Of a DNA stretch of 12,380 bases, positions 1-6,410 are shown piece after piece. The position numbers were made by a program, and so were the translations under genes. Below the pieces are notes generated by a model. The model worked only from the letters and a program-made list of their open reading frames with translations. It ran no database searches and was not told the DNA's origin. This stretch comes from CAIUGU01 sp031398625 (GTDB taxonomy: Bacteria > Pseudomonadota > Gammaproteobacteria > Steroidobacterales > Steroidobacteraceae), in assembly GCA_031398625.1 (NCBI GenBank), contig JANNNQ010000257.1:1-12380 (forward strand), in the 5' to 3' direction. The number at the start of each line of letters is the position of its first letter. The stretch's first letter is position 1.

Positions 1-192
1 TGCCTCAGATTTGAGTGAAAAATGACCAATTTCTACCCACTCGTTTCCACGAAGACCCTCAATAAGAAAGGCTCCAGGCAACAGGGGTTCAGGCTGCAGG
101 GCTGAAGCCAGCAAAGACTATTCCAAGAGTAGAACTCTCGATACACCTTCGAAACTCTTCGCCTGTAGCCTGTAGCCTGTAGCCTGTAGCCC
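1..192. other. Leader region upstream of the aminotransferase gene, no gene seen
   Basis: I find no convincing gene here. The first ~90 bases are visibly more AT-rich than the rest of the window, as expected for an intergenic region, but I could not fix a clear -35/-10 pair. A small hairpin (AGAGT, 3-base loop, ACTCT) lies at 126-138. The region ends in a heptamer tandem repeat at 161-191 that directly abuts the start codon at 193, so no normal Shine-Dalgarno sequence is visible. I looked for a SAM-type riboswitch because the downstream genes suggest sulfur amino acid metabolism, but saw no recognisable structure. Confidence 0.5.
161..191. repeat. Tandem 7-bp repeat, GCCTGTA x4 plus partial unit
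   Basis: Four perfect head-to-tail copies of GCCTGTA occupy 161-167, 168-174, 175-181 and 182-188, followed by a partial GCC at 189-191. The array ends one base before the ATG at 193, so it fills the place where the ribosome binding site would be. The unit length is not a multiple of three. Perfect short tandem arrays of this kind can change copy number by slipped-strand mispairing; here that would change the distance between any upstream promoter or ribosome site and the start codon. Whether it has a function is unknown. Confidence 0.9.
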
Positions 193-1341
193 ATGCCTCA
201 AGTTCCTTCCAAACTCCCCCACATCGGCACCACGATCTTCACGGTCATGTCCCAGCGCGCAATCGAGCTGGGAGCCATCAATCTTGCGCAGGGCTTTCCT
301 GACTATGATCCGCCCGAGCGGCTGAAGTCGCTGGCAGGGGAGGCGATCAGGAGCGGCCGGAACCAGTACGCACCGATGGCGGGGGTACCGGAGCTGAAGG
401 AGCAGATCGCCGCACAGTTTGCGCGCACCTACGGCGTGGCACCGGATCCGGCGGGCGAGATCACCATCACGCTCGGCGCGACGGAAGGCATATTCTCTGC
501 CCTGCTCGGGCTGGTGCACCCGGGTGATGAAGTGATCCTGTTCGATCCTTCGTACGATTCGTATGGCCCGGCGGTTCAGCTTGCGGGTGGGCGCACGATC
601 CACATCCCGCTGGTCGCGCCGGATTTTCATGTCGACTGGCAGCAGGTGCGGGCTGCGATCAATCCGCGCACCCGGGCCATCATCCTCAACAGCCCGCACA
701 ACCCGACCGGGGCCGTCTGGAACGAAGCGGATGGCGACACGCTGGCAGATCTCGTCGCGCGAACGGACATTCTCGTCCTGGCGGACGAGGTGTACGAGTT
801 CATGGTGTTCGGTGGGCGGCAGCCCATCAGCCTCTGCGCCCATCCGCGCCTGAAGGACCGCACGATGGGCTTCTTTTCCTTTGGCAAGACCATGCATGCC
901 ACCGGTTGGCGAGTGGGCTACGCGATCGCCCCGGCCGAGCTGACCCGCGAGCTGCGACGTGTGCACCAGTTCAATACCTTCACTATCGCCACGCCACTGC
1001 AGCATGCGATAGCCGAATTCCTCAAAGCAGAGCCGGGCCACAGCCCGGGGCTTGCGACGTTCTACGAACAGAAGCGCGATCGCTTCCTCGAACTGCTGGC
1101 GGGCTCACGCTTCAAGTGGACACCCTCACCGGGAACCTATTTCCAGCTGCTCGACTATTCCGCCATCTCGAATACGACCGACACCGTGTTCGCCGATGAG
1201 CTGCTCGTCAAGGCAGGCGTGGCATCCATTCCTGTTTCTCCTTTCTACGCAGTGCCTCCCGATCTCAGGGTGCTGCGCTTCTGCTTCGCCAAGACCGATG
1301 CAACCCTCGAAAAGGCGGCGGAGAGGCTGCGGGAGCTGTAA
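193..1341 (+). CDS. Class I/II PLP aminotransferase, YbdL-like (probable methionine aminotransferase)
   Basis: This 382-residue fold-type I aminotransferase is complete. The N-terminus (KLPHIGTTIFTVMSQ, then GAINLAQGFPDY) is characteristic of the YbdL/kynurenine aminotransferase branch, whose E. coli member prefers methionine as amino donor. The PLP lysine is K232 in SFGKTMHATGWRVGY; upstream NSPHNPTG (about residue 165) and the DEVYEF segment supply the usual asparagine and aspartate cofactor contacts. The ATG at 193 is chosen because the family N-terminus begins there; no clear Shine-Dalgarno is present, since a heptamer repeat fills that space. The gene ends 4 bases before a trans-sulfuration-family gene, so the two are probably co-transcribed and the pair points to sulfur amino acid metabolism. 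The class is certain; methionine preference is inferred from family resemblance, and other hydrophobic or aromatic donors are possible. Confidence 0.9.
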   Translation: MPQVPSKLPHIGTTIFTVMSQRAIELGAINLAQGFPDYDPPERLKSLAGEAIRSGRNQYAPMAGVPELKEQIAAQFARTYGVAPDPAGEITITLGATEGIFSALLGLVHPGDEVILFDPSYDSYGPAVQLAGGRTIHIPLVAPDFHVDWQQVRAAINPRTRAIILNSPHNPTGAVWNEADGDTLADLVARTDILVLADEVYEFMVFGGRQPISLCAHPRLKDRTMGFFSFGKTMHATGWRVGYAIAPAELTRELRRVHQFNTFTIATPLQHAIAEFLKAEPGHSPGLATFYEQKRDRFLELLAGSRFKWTPSPGTYFQLLDYSAISNTTDTVFADELLVKAGVASIPVSPFYAVPPDLRVLRFCFAKTDATLEKAAERLREL

Positions 1342-1345
1342 CGAC

Positions 1346-2524
1346 ATGAAGAAGTCGACGCGCGTCGTGCATCCTCCCGAGGTGAAGTTGCCGGAAGACA
1401 ACCGGCCGCTCATCCCGCCGGTCTACCAGTCGGTGAAGTTCGAGTTCGATGACATCGACGAGGCGTCGCGGAGTTTCCGGGGCGAGCGGCCGGGCTTTGC
1501 CTATTCGCGCGTGTCGAATCCGACATTGCGGCAACTGGAGCTCACACTGGCCGGGCTGCAGGGGAGGGAGGCGTGCCTGGTGATCGCGTCCGGTATGGCT
1601 GCAGTGAGCCTGGCGCTGCTTTCGCTCTGCAAGCAAGGCGATCATGTCTTGCTGTTTGCTGAAACCTATCAGCCCACCCGCGTGCTGGTACGCAAGATCC
1701 TTGGCCGCTACGGGGTCAAAGCCACGATGTTGTCCATCGACGACCTCGATGGCGTGGAGCGAGTATTGAAGGCAACGCCCACCCGCCTCATCGTGTTCGA
1801 ATCGCCGACGAACCCTGTCCTCAAGATCGCGGACATTCCGCGGCTCACTGCGCTGGCGCGTGCCCATGGCGTGTCGACGGTGATGGACAACACTTTTGCG
1901 GGCTTCCACAACCACGGCCAGTTCGACATCGACGTGTTCGTCCACAGTCTGACCAAGTATGCGAGCGGGCATGGGGACGTGATGGGGGGTGCGATCATTG
2001 CCCGCCAGGCGCTCATCGATTCGATGAAGCTGGATTTCTCCACCCTCGGGGCAACGCTGGACCCGCACGCGGCATTCCTGATTCAGCGCGGCCTCAAGAC
2101 GTACTTCCTGCGCTACGAGCGGGGTTGCTCCAACGCACTCGCCGTTGCGTCGTTCCTTGGTTCGCATCCGCGCGTAACAAAAGTGTTCTATCCGGGCCTT
2201 GACTCTCATCCGCATCACGAGCTGGCGAAGGCGCAGCTCACCGACTTTGGCACTGTGGTGACGTTCGAGATCGATGCGGACCTGGCTGGTGCCAAGCGCT
2301 TCGTGGAAGCCCTGCAGCTATTCGCCCCTACCTCGAGCCTCGGCTCCACCGAATCCCTCGTCCTCCCGCCCCAGCATCTCGCGCCGAAGGGCCTGACCGC
2401 CACAGAGCGCGGCTGGTCGGGGATCACGGATCATACGGTGAGATTGTCACTGGGAATCGAGGATGCAGTGGATCTGGCCGCTGATCTCGCGCAGGCGCTT
2501 GACAGCGTCTCGCTTGCGACCTGA
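1346..2524 (+). CDS. Trans-sulfuration family PLP enzyme (cystathionine gamma-synthase/lyase-like)
   Basis: The protein has 392 residues, the normal size for the Cys/Met metabolism PLP family (cystathionine gamma-synthase, cystathionine lyases, homoserine sulfhydrylases). Family landmarks are YSRVSNPT near residue 52, ASGMAAVS near 80, FESPTNPVLKIADI near 153, DNTFAG near 180 and the PLP lysine K204 in HSLTKYASGHGDVMGG. The C-terminal SLGSTESLVLPP and VRLSLGIED segments are also typical. The ATG at 1346 is chosen because it lies 4 bases after the aminotransferase stop and gives the expected N-terminus; the reading frame is open further upstream, but that part overlaps the previous gene and has no family match. 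It is a soluble cytoplasmic enzyme. The exact reaction cannot be read from sequence: gamma-lyase, gamma-synthase and O-acyl-homoserine sulfhydrylase activities share these motifs. The DNTFAGFHNHGQFD stretch replaces the usual DNTF-x-SP-Q-P pattern, so it is a divergent member. Confidence 0.87.
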   Translation: MKKSTRVVHPPEVKLPEDNRPLIPPVYQSVKFEFDDIDEASRSFRGERPGFAYSRVSNPTLRQLELTLAGLQGREACLVIASGMAAVSLALLSLCKQGDHVLLFAETYQPTRVLVRKILGRYGVKATMLSIDDLDGVERVLKATPTRLIVFESPTNPVLKIADIPRLTALARAHGVSTVMDNTFAGFHNHGQFDIDVFVHSLTKYASGHGDVMGGAIIARQALIDSMKLDFSTLGATLDPHAAFLIQRGLKTYFLRYERGCSNALAVASFLGSHPRVTKVFYPGLDSHPHHELAKAQLTDFGTVVTFEIDADLAGAKRFVEALQLFAPTSSLGSTESLVLPPQHLAPKGLTATERGWSGITDHTVRLSLGIEDAVDLAADLAQALDSVSLAT

Positions 2525-2596
2525 GCAGCATTGCGGGAATCGACCCATCCGCCAGGTTTGGAGTCGACGAGCCGCACCACCGCCCCTGAGCCTGTC

Positions 2597-2626
2597 TGCC
2601 TGTGGGTGGGAGTGGGATGACAGGCA
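2597..2626. repeat. Inverted repeat in the gap between the PLP enzyme pair and the GH32 gene
   Basis: TGCCTGT at 2597-2603 and ACAGGCA at 2620-2626 are perfect inverted complements with a 16-base G-rich loop. It lies about 75 bases after the stop of the trans-sulfuration gene and could act as a transcript-end hairpin for that unit. There is no T-tract after the stem, so I do not call it an intrinsic terminator. Confidence 0.3.
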
Positions 2627-2644
2627 AGGATGACTATGTATGCA

Positions 2645-2660
2645 GCATTGGGCACAATGC
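2645..2660. promoter_or_regulatory. Candidate operator upstream of GH32 gene (6-4-6 inverted repeat)
   Basis: GCATTG at 2645-2650 and CAATGC at 2655-2660 form a perfect inverted repeat around a GGCA spacer, centred about 43 bases before the GTG start of the GH32 gene. A second copy of the 9-mer GCAGCATTG, carrying the left half-site, occurs at 2525-2533, just past the previous gene. A weak sigma70-like pair (ATGACA 2617-2622, TATGCA 2639-2644, 16-base spacing) lies immediately upstream, which would place the repeat at the transcription start, a normal repressor position. A sugar-responsive regulator is an inference only; none is encoded in the window. Confidence 0.3.
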
Positions 2661-2695
2661 GCGAACCCTCCACCTGCGATTGACAGGTCAGCCCT

Positions 2696-4141
2696 GTGTA
2701 CCGACCGCGGCTCCACTTTGCTCCCCCATGTCACTGGATGAACGACCCGAACGGCCTGGTGCGCATCGGGTCGGAATGGAGGCTGTTTTTCCAGTACGCG
2801 GACGACGCGCCCGCCTACCGACGCGTCAGCTGGGGAACTGCAACGAGCAGCGACCTTGTGTCATGGGAGTTTTCCGGTATCGCGATCCCGGCTCGGCCGG
2901 ACGCAAGCATCTACTCGGGCTGCATCATGCCACCTGAGGCGGATTGGGGAGACTCAGGCGCTGGTATCCGGGCGCTCTACACAGCTCATCGAATCCTGCC
3001 GGGCGGTGACGCGCGCCAGACTCTGGAGTGTGTGGTCAGCAAGGATGGTGGACAGACATTCGATGCAGACTCGAGGCTTTCTGTGCTTGACGAGGGCCTT
3101 GCAAATTTTCGCGATCCTTTCGTTGTGCCGCTCGGCAAGGATGGCTACGCGCTGCTGGTGGCCCAACCGGTGGACTGGAATGCGGCTCCCGGAGGAACTG
3201 GATCGCGGATCGCTGTCTACCGCTCGGCAGAACTAAAGGGATGGGTGGCAGGCGGCGAGATCGGCCCCTGGCACGGGAGCCAGGTGCTTTGGGAAGTGCC
3301 CTGGATCGTCGAGCTCGTGCGCGATGATGGAATCCGGCGTGCCCTGCTAGTCATCAGCATCGTCGATCGGTCCGGTGGCGGCGTCGTGTGCGGAACACGG
3401 TACTGGGTGGGGACATTCGATCACGCCACCTTCATCCCCGAAGAAGGGCACGGCGGGTTACCCCTCGATTCCGGGCCGGATTACTACGCGCCGATTCCGG
3501 CAACACCCGCCGGTGACAGCAGCGTCATCACGGTAGCGTGGGTCGGCAATTGGGCCTATGCGCGACAGCTGCCGGCAGCTCCCTGGGCAGGAGGACTTCT
3601 TTCTTTGCCGAGGCGGCTTGAGCTGATCGCAACTCCCGGGGGCTCGCGCGTTCGACAGTGCGTAGCAACCGGGATGACACCGCTTTGCGAGCCGCATTGC
3701 GCGGGCGACCGGGTGGTTGTAGGGTCCCGCAGACTTGCAGTAGCTGAAGTGCTGCCACTGCCGTGCGAGCTGGATGTATTTCTCGAACTGGACACTGCAA
3801 ACGCCCTGTGCATTCACCTGTTCGGTGGCGCGCTGTCTCTCGCACTCGATTGCGATGGCGCAAGCCTGACGCTTGAACGGCAGCGTACTTCCGATTCCCC
3901 TCCAGGTTTCGCCCATCGCTCCCGCGTCCCGCGCGAAGCTACATCCCCCCAGGTGCGGCTGCGCGCGTATGTGGATACATGCGCAGTAGAGATCTACGCC
4001 GACGATGGGGCAATCACCTTCTGTGCGCTGGTCTTTCCCCGGAATCCTGCAGGAGAACTGCTGGCATCGGCCAGTGGAGGAACTGGCTGGGTGCAGGTGA
4101 CCGTGACACCACTCGCTTCGGTGGCAGGAGCCAGTCCTTGA
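2696..4141 (+). CDS. Glycoside hydrolase family 32 beta-fructosidase (sucrose/fructan hydrolase)
   Basis: This 481-residue enzyme should hydrolyse terminal beta-fructosyl bonds in sucrose or small fructans. The GH32 signature WMNDPNG is at 14-20 with nucleophile D17; the transition-state motif FRDP has D140; the acid/base glutamate is E200 in WEVP, where most family members have ECP. Further blades carry GPDYYAP (260-266) and a tryptophan-rich AWVGNWAYA leading to SLPRRLEL (about 281-310), followed by the usual C-terminal beta-sandwich. There is no signal peptide or membrane segment, so it acts in the cytoplasm on imported sugar. The start is forced: an in-frame TGA at 2681 leaves GTG at 2696 as the only start before the catalytic motif. 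The stop overlaps the start of the fructokinase gene, so the two form one unit. Sucrose versus fructo-oligosaccharide preference cannot be told. Confidence 0.92.
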   Translation: MYRPRLHFAPPCHWMNDPNGLVRIGSEWRLFFQYADDAPAYRRVSWGTATSSDLVSWEFSGIAIPARPDASIYSGCIMPPEADWGDSGAGIRALYTAHRILPGGDARQTLECVVSKDGGQTFDADSRLSVLDEGLANFRDPFVVPLGKDGYALLVAQPVDWNAAPGGTGSRIAVYRSAELKGWVAGGEIGPWHGSQVLWEVPWIVELVRDDGIRRALLVISIVDRSGGGVVCGTRYWVGTFDHATFIPEEGHGGLPLDSGPDYYAPIPATPAGDSSVITVAWVGNWAYARQLPAAPWAGGLLSLPRRLELIATPGGSRVRQCVATGMTPLCEPHCAGDRVVVGSRRLAVAEVLPLPCELDVFLELDTANALCIHLFGGALSLALDCDGASLTLERQRTSDSPPGFAHRSRVPREATSPQVRLRAYVDTCAVEIYADDGAITFCALVFPRNPAGELLASASGGTGWVQVTVTPLASVAGASP

Positions 4142-4986
4142 GTCCTGCAAGGATCACTTGCGTTGGCGAGATCCTCTGGGATGTATTGCCTTCCGGTAGC
4201 ACGCTGGGCGGCGCTCCTGTCAATGTGGCCTACCACTTGACGAAGATGGGACTGGCGCCAAGGCTGGTTGCGCGGGTCGGCCGGGACCCCCTAGGCGACG
4301 CCACTCTACTTGCCTTGCGTGATCGCGGAATTGCAACTACCGATATCCAGATCGATGCTGTCCTGCAGACCGGAGCCGCGCATGTTGCACTTGATCCGCA
4401 AGGAAAGGCCACCTATTCATTCGTTACGCCAGCAGCGTGGGACGCGCTGGAATGCCCTGCCGGCGAGTTTGGAGTGGTGGTTTTCGGAACGCTGGGCCAG
4501 CGCCATGCCGCATCGCGAGCAGCCATCCGCGCGATTGCCGCCGATGCAACCCGGTGCGTACTGGACATCAACCTGCGGCCGCCATTTGTCGACCCGGAGG
4601 TGGTGCTCTGCTCTCTGGGTGTCGCGGACCTTCTTAAGCTCAACGACGAGGAAGTGGGAGTACTCGCATCGTGGTATTCGTTGCCGGCCGACCCGTCTGC
4701 GTTTGCCGCCGCAGCCGCAGACCGCTTTGGGCTGATGGGGGTTTGCGTGACCTGCGGTGCCGAAGGCGCATTGGTCTACGCGGACGGTCGGCTGTATCGG
4801 GATGCGGCTCGCGAAGTCGATATTGTCGACACAGTGGGTGCGGGCGACGCGTTCCTGGCGGCATTTCTGGCGGCTTGGCTCGAGGGGCAAGGCTGGGGCG
4901 AAGCGCTCTCGCGAGGAAACAGGTTGGCGTCGCATGTTGCAGGTTTGCCTGGCGCCATGCCTGCCTACGGCCACGAACCGTATTGA
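4138..4986 (+). CDS. PfkB-family fructokinase
   Basis: This ribokinase/PfkB-family sugar kinase of 282 residues most likely phosphorylates fructose released by the GH32 enzyme. The N-terminal GE-x-LWD segment (10-15) and GGAPVNVAYHLTKMG (24-38) are the substrate-binding signature of bacterial fructokinases. The C-terminal ATP/anion-hole signature DTVGAGDAF has catalytic base D237. I place the start at TTG 4138: it overlaps the GH32 stop as TTGA, has a GGAG ribosome site at 4127-4130 with 7-base spacing, and gives the normal family N-terminus (SPARITCVGEIL). The frame stays open upstream to an ATG at 3979, but that would add 53 unmatched residues inside the GH32 gene. The overlap predicts translational coupling. 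Length is slightly short for the family (about 300) but no motif is missing. The product could be fructose 6-phosphate or, less likely, fructose 1-phosphate. Confidence 0.9.
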   Translation: MSPARITCVGEILWDVLPSGSTLGGAPVNVAYHLTKMGLAPRLVARVGRDPLGDATLLALRDRGIATTDIQIDAVLQTGAAHVALDPQGKATYSFVTPAAWDALECPAGEFGVVVFGTLGQRHAASRAAIRAIAADATRCVLDINLRPPFVDPEVVLCSLGVADLLKLNDEEVGVLASWYSLPADPSAFAAAAADRFGLMGVCVTCGAEGALVYADGRLYRDAAREVDIVDTVGAGDAFLAAFLAAWLEGQGWGEALSRGNRLASHVAGLPGAMPAYGHEPY

Positions 4987-5031
4987 CAGGCGCCATGTTG
5001 AATTTCCTGCGGCAGCGCAGCACAAAGCAGG

Positions 5032-5049
5032 ATTGCATACATATGCAAT
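5032..5049. promoter_or_regulatory. Perfect 8-2-8 palindrome, probable repressor operator
   Basis: ATTGCATA (5032-5039) and TATGCAAT (5042-5049) are perfect inverted complements separated by CA. The palindrome covers the -35 hexamer of the promoter called at 5033-5062, so a dimeric protein bound here would block RNA polymerase. AT-rich palindromes of this form (TTGCATA...TATGCAA) resemble sites used by GntR-family (FCD) regulators of catabolic operons; that assignment is an inference, and no regulator gene lies in the window. Confidence 0.65.
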
Positions 5050-5062
5050 GAAGAATTATCAT
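5033..5062 (+). promoter_or_regulatory. Sigma70-like promoter of the catabolic operon
   Basis: TTGCAT (5033-5038) and TATCAT (5057-5062) match the -35 and -10 consensus four of six positions each, with an 18-base spacer. Transcription would start near 5069, just before the ribosome site at 5076-5081 and the ATG at 5088. The -35 lies inside the palindromic operator, and the local sequence is AT-rich compared with its surroundings. Confidence 0.5.
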
Positions 5063-5075
5063 GCTTGCGACGCGA

Positions 5076-5081
5076 AGGGGG
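5076..5081 (+). promoter_or_regulatory. Ribosome binding site deciding the HisD-like start
   Basis: AGGGGG at 5076-5081 lies 6 bases before the ATG at 5088 and supports that start over the in-frame ATG at 5061, which overlaps the proposed -10 hexamer and has no ribosome site. Confidence 0.6.
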
Positions 5082-5087
5082 ATAAGC

Positions 5088-6389
5088 ATGGTCCGTCACC
5101 TGAAGAAAGGCATTTCTGCAGAGCAGTCCGCCAGGGCGGACGCTCATGTCAGGACGATTGTCGAGCAGATGCTCGGCGATATCGCCGCACGTGGCGATAT
5201 CGCAGTCCGCGCGTACTCCGAGAAACTCGACAAATGGGCGCCGGCCGCTTTCCGGCTGACGCGCGGCGATATCGAGGGGTGCTATGGCGAGCTTGCCAAT
5301 GAGGCAATCGAGGATATCCGCTTTGCTCAGGCGCAGGTCCGGAGATTCGCGCAGATCCAGAGAGCAGCGCTGCATGATGTCGAGGTGGAGACGCTGCCGG
5401 GAGTGATCCTTGGGCACAAGAACGTGCCGGTAAACTCGGTCGGCTGTTATGTGCCCGGGGGAAAGTACCCGCTGGTTGCCAGCGCCCATATGAGTATCGT
5501 TACGGCTAAAGTTGCCGGTGTGCCGCGCGTGATCGCAGCGGCACCGCCGTTCAACGGTCGCCCGTCAGCCGCGATCGTTGTGGCCATGGACATGGCCGGT
5601 GCCGACGAGATCTATGTGCTCGGAGGCGTTCAAGCCGTGGGAGCGATGGCGCTTGGGACCGAAACGATCATGCCGGTAGACATGCTGGTGGGACCCGGCA
5701 ACGCCTACGTCGCCGAAGCCAAGCGGCAGCTGTTCGGTCGTGTCGGCATCGACCTGTTTGCGGGTCCAACGGAGACACTGATCATCGCCGATGACAGCGT
5801 GGACGCCGAACTATGCGCTGCTGACCTGCTCGGCCAGGCGGAGCACGGTCCGGATTCTCCGGCAATTCTGCTGACAAACTCCGAGAAGCTGGCCCTGGAG
5901 ACCATGACAGAGGTCGAGCATCAGCTGAAGGGGTTGCCGACCGGCGAGGTTGCAGGCAAATCATGGCATGACCACGGCCAGGTAATCGTTTGTGACACAT
6001 ACGACGAAATGGTCCAGGTCGCCGACCAGATCGCCTCGGAACACGTGCAGGTGATGACTTCGGACCCCGACTTTTTTCTGAATCGCATGAAGAACTACGG
6101 TGCGCTGTTCCTCGGCCCGGAAACCAATGTTGCATTCGGCGACAAGGTGATCGGCACCAACCACACGCTGCCCACCAGAAAGGCTGCGCGCTATACCGGC
6201 GGACTCTGGGTCGGAAAGTTCATCAAGACCTGCACGTATCAACGTGTGCTGACCCCGGAGGCATCCGTTCTCGTCGGCGAATACTGTTCACGGCTCTGCG
6301 CACTCGAAGGCTTCATGGGCCACAAGGAACAGGCTGACATTCGCGTCCGCCGCTACGGAAAGTCGTTGGCCGATTCCGCAGGTTGTTGA
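5088..6389 (+). CDS. Histidinol dehydrogenase-like zinc alcohol dehydrogenase (HpsN-type)
   Basis: This 433-residue protein belongs to the HisD superfamily, whose members oxidise a primary alcohol to a carboxylate in two NAD-dependent steps. Aligned by eye to E. coli HisD (434 residues), the zinc ligands are kept as Q250, H253 (GQAEHG), D352 (GDKVIG) and H412 (MGHKEQ), and the catalytic pair as E318-H319 (SEHVQV). VGPGNAYVAEAKRQL and DLFAGPTETLIIAD are standard family blocks. The C-terminal half (YTGGLWVGKFIKTCTYQRV, EGFMGHKEQADIRVRRYG) resembles the catabolic branch that includes sulfopropanediol 3-dehydrogenase HpsN more than biosynthetic HisD, and no his gene is nearby. It is the first gene of a probable seven-gene operon with its own promoter and operator. 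The start at 5088 is backed by a good ribosome site. The real substrate alcohol is unknown; a histidine-biosynthesis role is unlikely. Confidence 0.88.
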   Translation: MVRHLKKGISAEQSARADAHVRTIVEQMLGDIAARGDIAVRAYSEKLDKWAPAAFRLTRGDIEGCYGELANEAIEDIRFAQAQVRRFAQIQRAALHDVEVETLPGVILGHKNVPVNSVGCYVPGGKYPLVASAHMSIVTAKVAGVPRVIAAAPPFNGRPSAAIVVAMDMAGADEIYVLGGVQAVGAMALGTETIMPVDMLVGPGNAYVAEAKRQLFGRVGIDLFAGPTETLIIADDSVDAELCAADLLGQAEHGPDSPAILLTNSEKLALETMTEVEHQLKGLPTGEVAGKSWHDHGQVIVCDTYDEMVQVADQIASEHVQVMTSDPDFFLNRMKNYGALFLGPETNVAFGDKVIGTNHTLPTRKAARYTGGLWVGKFIKTCTYQRVLTPEASVLVGEYCSRLCALEGFMGHKEQADIRVRRYGKSLADSAGC

Positions 6390-6410
6390 GCTGCCCACAC
6401 AAGACGAGCC

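Noticed and set aside
1..192. SAM riboswitch or other RNA element before the sulfur amino acid genes
   Set aside because: Only a 5-bp hairpin and a simple repeat are visible; no riboswitch core could be recognised.
118..1041. Long open frame on the minus strand (307 codons) opposite the aminotransferase gene
   Set aside because: It has no recognisable motifs, is arginine/histidine-rich as expected of an antisense frame in GC-rich coding DNA, and the + strand gene is clearly real.
1265..2218. Minus-strand 317-codon open frame opposite the trans-sulfuration gene
   Set aside because: Same antisense-shadow composition; the + strand carries an unmistakable PLP enzyme.
2597..2626. Intrinsic terminator after the trans-sulfuration gene
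   Set aside because: The stem is real, but the loop is long and no T-tract follows, so only an inverted repeat is reported.
3979..4137. Upstream extension of the fructokinase to ATG 3979
   Set aside because: It would lie within the GH32 C-terminal domain and has no family similarity; TTG 4138 has a ribosome site and the right N-terminus.
5061..5087. Alternative ATG at 5061 for the HisD-like gene
   Set aside because: It overlaps the proposed -10 hexamer, lacks a ribosome site, and the family N-terminus starts at 5088.
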